64,000 nucleotides of DNA from Jiella pacifica (lineage in GTDB: Bacteria; Pseudomonadota; Alphaproteobacteria; Rhizobiales; Rhizobiaceae), in contig NZ_JAAAMG010000009.1 of assembly GCF_010500815.1 (NCBI RefSeq), positions 144,893 to 208,892 on the forward strand. The letters are read 5' to 3'. The notes below the pieces were generated by a model. That model worked only from the letters and a program-made list of their open reading frames with translations. It made no database searches and was not told the DNA's origin. The translations under genes were made by a program, and so were the position numbers. Below are positions 60,055 to 64,000 of this stretch, piece by piece; positions within the stretch are counted from its first letter, which is position 1, and each line of letters opens with the position of its first letter.

Positions 60055-61260
60055 TTGAGTGAAACGAACGCGCTCACTGTTCGCAACCTCTTCAAAGTGT
60101 TTGGCGATCGCCCACAGGACGCGATCGAACTCTATCGGTCCGGGAAGGACAAGAACCAGATATTCGCCGAAACCGGCATGATGCTTGGCGTCTCCGACGC
60201 CAGCTTCGAGGTGAAGGAAGGCGAGATCTTCGTCGTCATGGGCCTTTCGGGCTCCGGCAAGTCCACCCTCGTGCGCATGTTGAACCGCCTGATCGCGCCG
60301 TCCGCCGGCGAGATCATCGTCAAGGACGCCGACATCGCCAAGATGTCCGAGAAGGAACTGATGGAGTTCCGGCGCAAGCACGTGTCGATGGTGTTCCAGT
60401 CCTTCGCGCTGCTGCCGCATCTGACCGTGCTGCAGAACGCCGCCTTCGGCCTCGAGCTTTCCGGCGTCGACGTACCGACCCGCGAGAAGCGCGCCAATGC
60501 GGCGCTCGAGCAGGTCGGTCTTGCCCCTTATGGCAGTTCCTACCCGAACGAACTTTCCGGCGGCATGCAGCAGCGCGTCGGCCTTGCCCGGGCGCTCGCC
60601 AACGATCCGTCGATCCTGTTGATGGACGAGGCCTTCAGCGCTCTCGATCCGCTGATCCGCTCGGAAATGCAGGACGAGCTCCTCGAGCTTCAGGCCGAAC
60701 ACCGGCGGACGATCGTCTTCATCTCCCACGATCTCGACGAGGCCATGCGCATCGGCGATCGCATCGCCATCATGGAGGGCGGCCGCGTCGTCCAGGTCGG
60801 CACCCCCGACGAGATCCTCAACAATCCCGCCGACGATTATGTCCGCTCCTTCTTCCGGGGCGTCGACGTCACCAACATCATCACCGCCGGAGACATCGCC
60901 GCCAAGAAGCAGGTCACCGTCTATGAGCGCGACGACAATCTGCGTGTCGCGCTGAAGCGCGTGACCGAGGCCGATCGTGAGTTCGCCTATGTCGTCGACG
61001 CCCGGCAGCAATTCCATGGCGTCGTCTCGGTCGCCTCGCTGGAGGCAGCTCTGCGGCGCGAGAATGCCAGCATGCAGACGGCCTTCCTGCCGAATATCGA
61101 GCCGCTGAAGGCCGGCGCCACGATCGGCTCGATCATCACCCCGGTGGCCGCGGCGCCCTGCGGGCTGCCGGTGGTCGACGCCGGCGGCCGTTATCTCGGC
61201 GTCGTCTCGCGCAGCCGGCTGCTGCAGGCGCTCGACCGCGCGGAGGCCGCCCATGACTGA
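60055..61260 (+). CDS. proV: Glycine betaine/proline ABC transporter ATP-binding protein
   Basis: The 401-aa ATPase starts at a TTG (60055). It has Walker [10 protein letters not shown], signature [15 protein letters not shown], Walker [14 protein letters not shown] and [10 protein letters not shown], then two CBS domains (about 280-395) that sense ionic strength in the family. Its order and motifs match E. coli ProV closely. It overlaps proW by 8 bp. Confidence 0.94.
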   Translation: MSETNALTVRNLFKVFGDRPQDAIELYRSGKDKNQIFAETGMMLGVSDASFEVKEGEIFVVMGLSGSGKSTLVRMLNRLIAPSAGEIIVKDADIAKMSEKELMEFRRKHVSMVFQSFALLPHLTVLQNAAFGLELSGVDVPTREKRANAALEQVGLAPYGSSYPNELSGGMQQRVGLARALANDPSILLMDEAFSALDPLIRSEMQDELLELQAEHRRTIVFISHDLDEAMRIGDRIAIMEGGRVVQVGTPDEILNNPADDYVRSFFRGVDVTNIITAGDIAAKKQVTVYERDDNLRVALKRVTEADREFAYVVDARQQFHGVVSVASLEAALRRENASMQTAFLPNIEPLKAGATIGSIITPVAAAPCGLPVVDAGGRYLGVVSRSRLLQALDRAEAAHD

Positions 61261-62545
61261 ATCCCTGACTGACGCAGTGACACATCCGTCGATCCAGACA
61301 ACGGGCCACGGCGACGCTGTGCTGCTGGCCCAGAGCTCGAACCCATGGGCGACGGGCTCAGACTCCACGGCGGGCGCAGGAAACTCTGGCGAAGCGGCCG
61401 GCGCGGCCGCCCCTGCCCCCGACGCTGCGACCGCTGGCGGCGCCGCGGCGCCGAACCCCTGGGGCGGTGGTGGCGGCTCCGGCGCCGATGCGGCCGGCAG
61501 CGCGGCTGCTCCCGCCGGCGGCGGCGCCGATGCCGCAGCGACGCCGGATTGGCTGAGCAATGCCGCTCCCGCGCCAGTGCAGCATTTCGATCCGCTTCAT
61601 CCCTTCGACCATTCGGTGATTCCGCTGCAGGTCTGGGTCGAGCATCTGCTCGATTGGGTGGTGTCGCAGTTCCGCCCGGTCTTCCAGGCGATCCGCTGGC
61701 CGATCGACGGCGTGCTTTCCTGGGTCGACGCTCTCCTGCTCGGTACGCCAGCGCTCGTCATGCTGGCCTTCATCGGCCTGCTCGCCTGGCAGCTCGCCGG
61801 TCCGCGCCTTGCGGTCGGCGCCGTCGTCGCGATGACCTTCGTCGGCCTCATCGGCGCCTGGAACGAGGCGATGGTGACGCTGTCGCTGGTCATCACCGCG
61901 GTGTTCTTCTGCGCCGTCGTCGGCCTGCCCCTCGGCATCTGGATCGCCCGCAACGACCGCGTCGCGGGCGTCGTGCGGCCCATCCTCGACGCCATGCAGA
62001 CGACCCCCGCCTTCGTCTACCTGGTGCCGATCGTCATGCTGTTCGGCATCGGCAACGTGCCGGGCGTCGTCGTCACCATCATCTTCGCCCTGCCGCCGCT
62101 GGTCCGCCTGACCAATCTCGGCATCCGCCAGGTGCCCGCGGATCTGATCGAGGCGGCGCGTGCCTTCGGCGCCTCGAAGAGCCAGCTTTTGTTCAAGGTG
62201 CAGCTGCCGATCGCCATGCCGACCATCATGGCCGGCCTCAACCAGACGCTGATGCTGGCGCTCTCCATGGTCGTCATCGCCTCGATGATCGCCGTCGGCG
62301 GTCTCGGCCAGATGGTGTTGCGCGGCATCGGCAGGCTCGACATGGGCCTCGCCACGGTCGGCGGCCTCGGCATCGTCATCCTGGCGATCATCATCGACCG
62401 GATGACCCAGTCGCTCGGCGTCTCCCGCCGCGATCGCGGCAACGTCGCATGGCATGCCACCGGACCGATCGGCTTCGCGACCCGCTTTCTCGGCCGCAAC
62501 GGCCAGACGGGCAAGGCTGCCGCGACACGGCCCGAAGAGGCCTGA
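61253..62545 (+). CDS. proW: Glycine betaine/proline ABC transporter permease
   Basis: The 430-aa permease has a long N-terminal Ala/Gly-rich tail (about 1-100) with two NPW motifs and [20 protein letters not shown], an arrangement also present in E. coli ProW. The membrane domain follows, with [20 protein letters not shown] and the [20 protein letters not shown] coupling loop. It imports compatible solutes under osmotic stress. Confidence 0.94.
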   Translation: MTESLTDAVTHPSIQTTGHGDAVLLAQSSNPWATGSDSTAGAGNSGEAAGAAAPAPDAATAGGAAAPNPWGGGGGSGADAAGSAAAPAGGGADAAATPDWLSNAAPAPVQHFDPLHPFDHSVIPLQVWVEHLLDWVVSQFRPVFQAIRWPIDGVLSWVDALLLGTPALVMLAFIGLLAWQLAGPRLAVGAVVAMTFVGLIGAWNEAMVTLSLVITAVFFCAVVGLPLGIWIARNDRVAGVVRPILDAMQTTPAFVYLVPIVMLFGIGNVPGVVVTIIFALPPLVRLTNLGIRQVPADLIEAARAFGASKSQLLFKVQLPIAMPTIMAGLNQTLMLALSMVVIASMIAVGGLGQMVLRGIGRLDMGLATVGGLGIVILAIIIDRMTQSLGVSRRDRGNVAWHATGPIGFATRFLGRNGQTGKAAATRPEEA

Positions 62546-62651
62546 CCCCCGCATGGCGGGCGGGCGCCTCGCGCCTGTCCGCATCTTCCGGCGCTCGGAA
62601 TCCGTCCGGCGCCATCCTCAGTGAACCAAACCAATAGACAGGAGATCGAGC

Positions 62652-63695
62652 ATGACCAAACCGATCCGAAAAAGCGCACTTCGGGCGCTCGCAGCGTCGG
62701 CCGGCATCGCCGCGATTCTTGCCGCCGGCACCGCCGCCGCCCAGGACAAGCCGGGCGAAGGCATCACCGTCACCCCGCTGAAGTCCTCGCTCGCCGGCGA
62801 GACCTTCCAGACCATGCTGGTCATGAAGGGCCTCGAAGAGCTCGGCTACACGGTCAACGACATCAAGGAACTGGAATACGCCACGGCCTATGTCGCCGTC
62901 GCCAACGGCGACGGCACCTTCCTCGCCGACAGCTGGGATCCGCTGCATGCGGACTTCTTCGAAGAGGCCGGCGGCAAGGAAAAGCTCTTCCGCGAGGGCG
63001 TCTATTCCGACAACGCGCTCCAGGGCTACCTGATCGACAAGAAGACCGCCGAAGAGCACGACATCACCAATCTCGGCCAGCTCAAGGATCCCGAGATCGC
63101 CAAGCTGTTCGACACCAACGGCGACGGCAAGGCCGATCTGACCGGCTGCACCCCCGGCTGGGGCTGCGAGAAGGTGATCGAGCATCAGCTGGATGCCTTC
63201 GATCTGCGCGACACCGTGACCCACAATCAGGGTTCCTACTCGGCGATCATCGCCGACACGATCTCGCGCTACAAGGACGGCCAGCCGATCCTCTACTACA
63301 CCTGGACGCCCTACTGGGTTTCCGGCGTGCTCGTCCCGGGCAAGGACGTCTCCTGGCTGAACGTGCCGAAGTCGGCCCTGCCCGGTTCGCGCAGCGGCGT
63401 CGACACCGCGCTGCCGGACGGCTCGAACTATGGCTTCGAGGTCAACGTTCAGAAGATCGCCGCCAACAAGGAATTCACCGACGCCAATCCGGCGGCGGCC
63501 AAGCTGTTCTCGATCATGAAGCTGCCGGCCAACGACATCAGCGCCGAGAACCTTCTCATCCAGAACGGCGAGGATTCCGAAGCCGACATCGAGCGTCACA
63601 CCGAGGCCTGGATCAAGGGTCACCAGGACACCTGGAACGGCTGGCTCGAAGAGGCCCGCGCGGCGGCAGAGAACGACACGACGTCCTCGAACTGA
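62652..63695 (+). CDS. proX: Glycine betaine/proline periplasmic binding protein
   Basis: The 347-aa protein has a signal peptide ending near AAGTAAAQD. The mature part has [39 protein letters not shown] and [11 protein letters not shown]. These hold the three tryptophans expected to form the betaine cage. Close likeness to E. coli ProX is evident by eye. An AGGAGA site precedes the ATG. Confidence 0.95.
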   Translation: MTKPIRKSALRALAASAGIAAILAAGTAAAQDKPGEGITVTPLKSSLAGETFQTMLVMKGLEELGYTVNDIKELEYATAYVAVANGDGTFLADSWDPLHADFFEEAGGKEKLFREGVYSDNALQGYLIDKKTAEEHDITNLGQLKDPEIAKLFDTNGDGKADLTGCTPGWGCEKVIEHQLDAFDLRDTVTHNQGSYSAIIADTISRYKDGQPILYYTWTPYWVSGVLVPGKDVSWLNVPKSALPGSRSGVDTALPDGSNYGFEVNVQKIAANKEFTDANPAAAKLFSIMKLPANDISAENLLIQNGEDSEADIERHTEAWIKGHQDTWNGWLEEARAAAENDTTSSN

Positions 63696-63723
63696 GCGCG
63701 GACGTCACGTCCCATGCATCGAG

Positions 63724-63753
63724 CGGGCGGCCTTCGGGCCGCCCGTTTTCGTT
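63724..63753 (+). terminator. Rho-independent terminator of proVWX
   Basis: CGGGCGGCC and GGCCGCCCG pair around a TTCG tetraloop and are followed by TTTTCGTTT. It lies 28 bp after proX. Confidence 0.92.
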
Positions 63754-63888
63754 TGATGTCGAAAAGCTTGGTTGCCTGGCGTGATGGAGAGGCGGCGCGT
63801 GTGATAGAGCGTCCGGTAAGAAGTCTGAATCGCATAGTTTCGTTTGGAAGCGTATTCTGATTCCCTGGAGCGCGGGAGGATGCGCACC

Positions 63889-64000
63889 ATGGGAAAACCG
63901 GTTTCATCGGACTTGCGGCTTAGGATCGTTCGCGATGTTGCAGCCGGCCAGACGCGGCGTGGGGCGGCGGCCCGGTTTGAGGTGTCCCCCTCGACGGCGG
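63889..64000 (+). mobile_element. Start of an IS630-family transposase gene, cut by the window edge
   Basis: From ATG 63889 (GGGAGG 9 bases upstream) the frame reads MGKPVSSDLRLRIVRDVAAG and continues RRGAAARFEVSPST to the end. This is the N-terminal helix-turn-helix of IS630-type transposases. The left inverted repeat should lie between about 63755 and 63880, but I could not pick it out without the other end. Confidence 0.75.

Overview
This 64 kb, GC-rich window is chromosomal DNA from an alphaproteobacterium, most likely a member of the Hyphomicrobiales (Rhizobiales). The evidence is the gene order gyrA-coaD-ppi-ppi-queA-tgt, the divergent ssb/uvrA pair with a direct-repeat LexA box (GTTC-N7-GTTC), the cysteine-free bL31 and bL36 ribosomal proteins and the purA, efp and suhB neighbourhoods. 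Gene density is high, and nearly all long ORFs opposite the listed genes are GC-driven shadows. I cannot fix the genus; an Aurantimonadaceae-like genome is a guess. No tRNA, rRNA, CRISPR or prophage was seen.

Layout. 1-9452 (+) is a catabolic-looking cluster: a branched-chain amino acid-type ABC importer (partial binding protein, fused LivH-LivM permease, LivG, LivF), then a two-subunit molybdenum hydroxylase of the nicotinate dehydrogenase type (small 2Fe-2S subunit; large Mo subunit ending in three cytochrome c domains). The two enzyme genes are separated by about 680 bp of nested palindromic repeats. 9815-15235 (-) is a Mla/MCE lipid-transport operon: STAS-permease fusion, ATPase, an 841-aa MCE protein with 96-aa repeats, and a lipoprotein. 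15397-19796 holds an enolase-superfamily epimerase, a DUF4139 protein and small secreted proteins. 19837-28169 (-) is the housekeeping block gyrA, coaD, two cyclophilins, queA and tgt, with two small genes on the other strand.

28447-36878 holds MarC, a CDF metal transporter, a secreted MTA/SAH nucleosidase-like protein, ssb/uvrA, a VapBC-type module whose toxin has a nonsense codon, and a DUF72 protein. 37075-45871 holds a large Pro/Ala-rich membrane protein, purA, a DMT transporter, rpmE, an ABC exporter, a serine hydrolase and a secreted DUF7282-like protein. 45987-52721 (-) runs from a ThiE-like protein through a Sel1 protein, efp, suhB and a MotA/MotB-like pair to a DCC thiol protein and a DUF427 protein. 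53017-58990 holds a TauE exporter, an acyl-CoA synthetase, two YdcH-type small proteins, purEK, rpmJ and a TPR protein. 59347-64000 holds a small secreted protein, a proVWX glycine betaine importer resembling the E. coli ProU system, and the start of an IS630-type transposase cut by the window edge.

The points most worth following are the transporter-hydroxylase cluster with its repeat-extended 2Fe-2S subunit, the palindromic repeat families sharing the terminus GCTTCGTCAT, the loss of zinc ligands in Tgt, the broken PIN toxin next to an intact antitoxin, and the uncharacterised 714-aa membrane protein. I did not see a clearly new defence or biosynthetic system.
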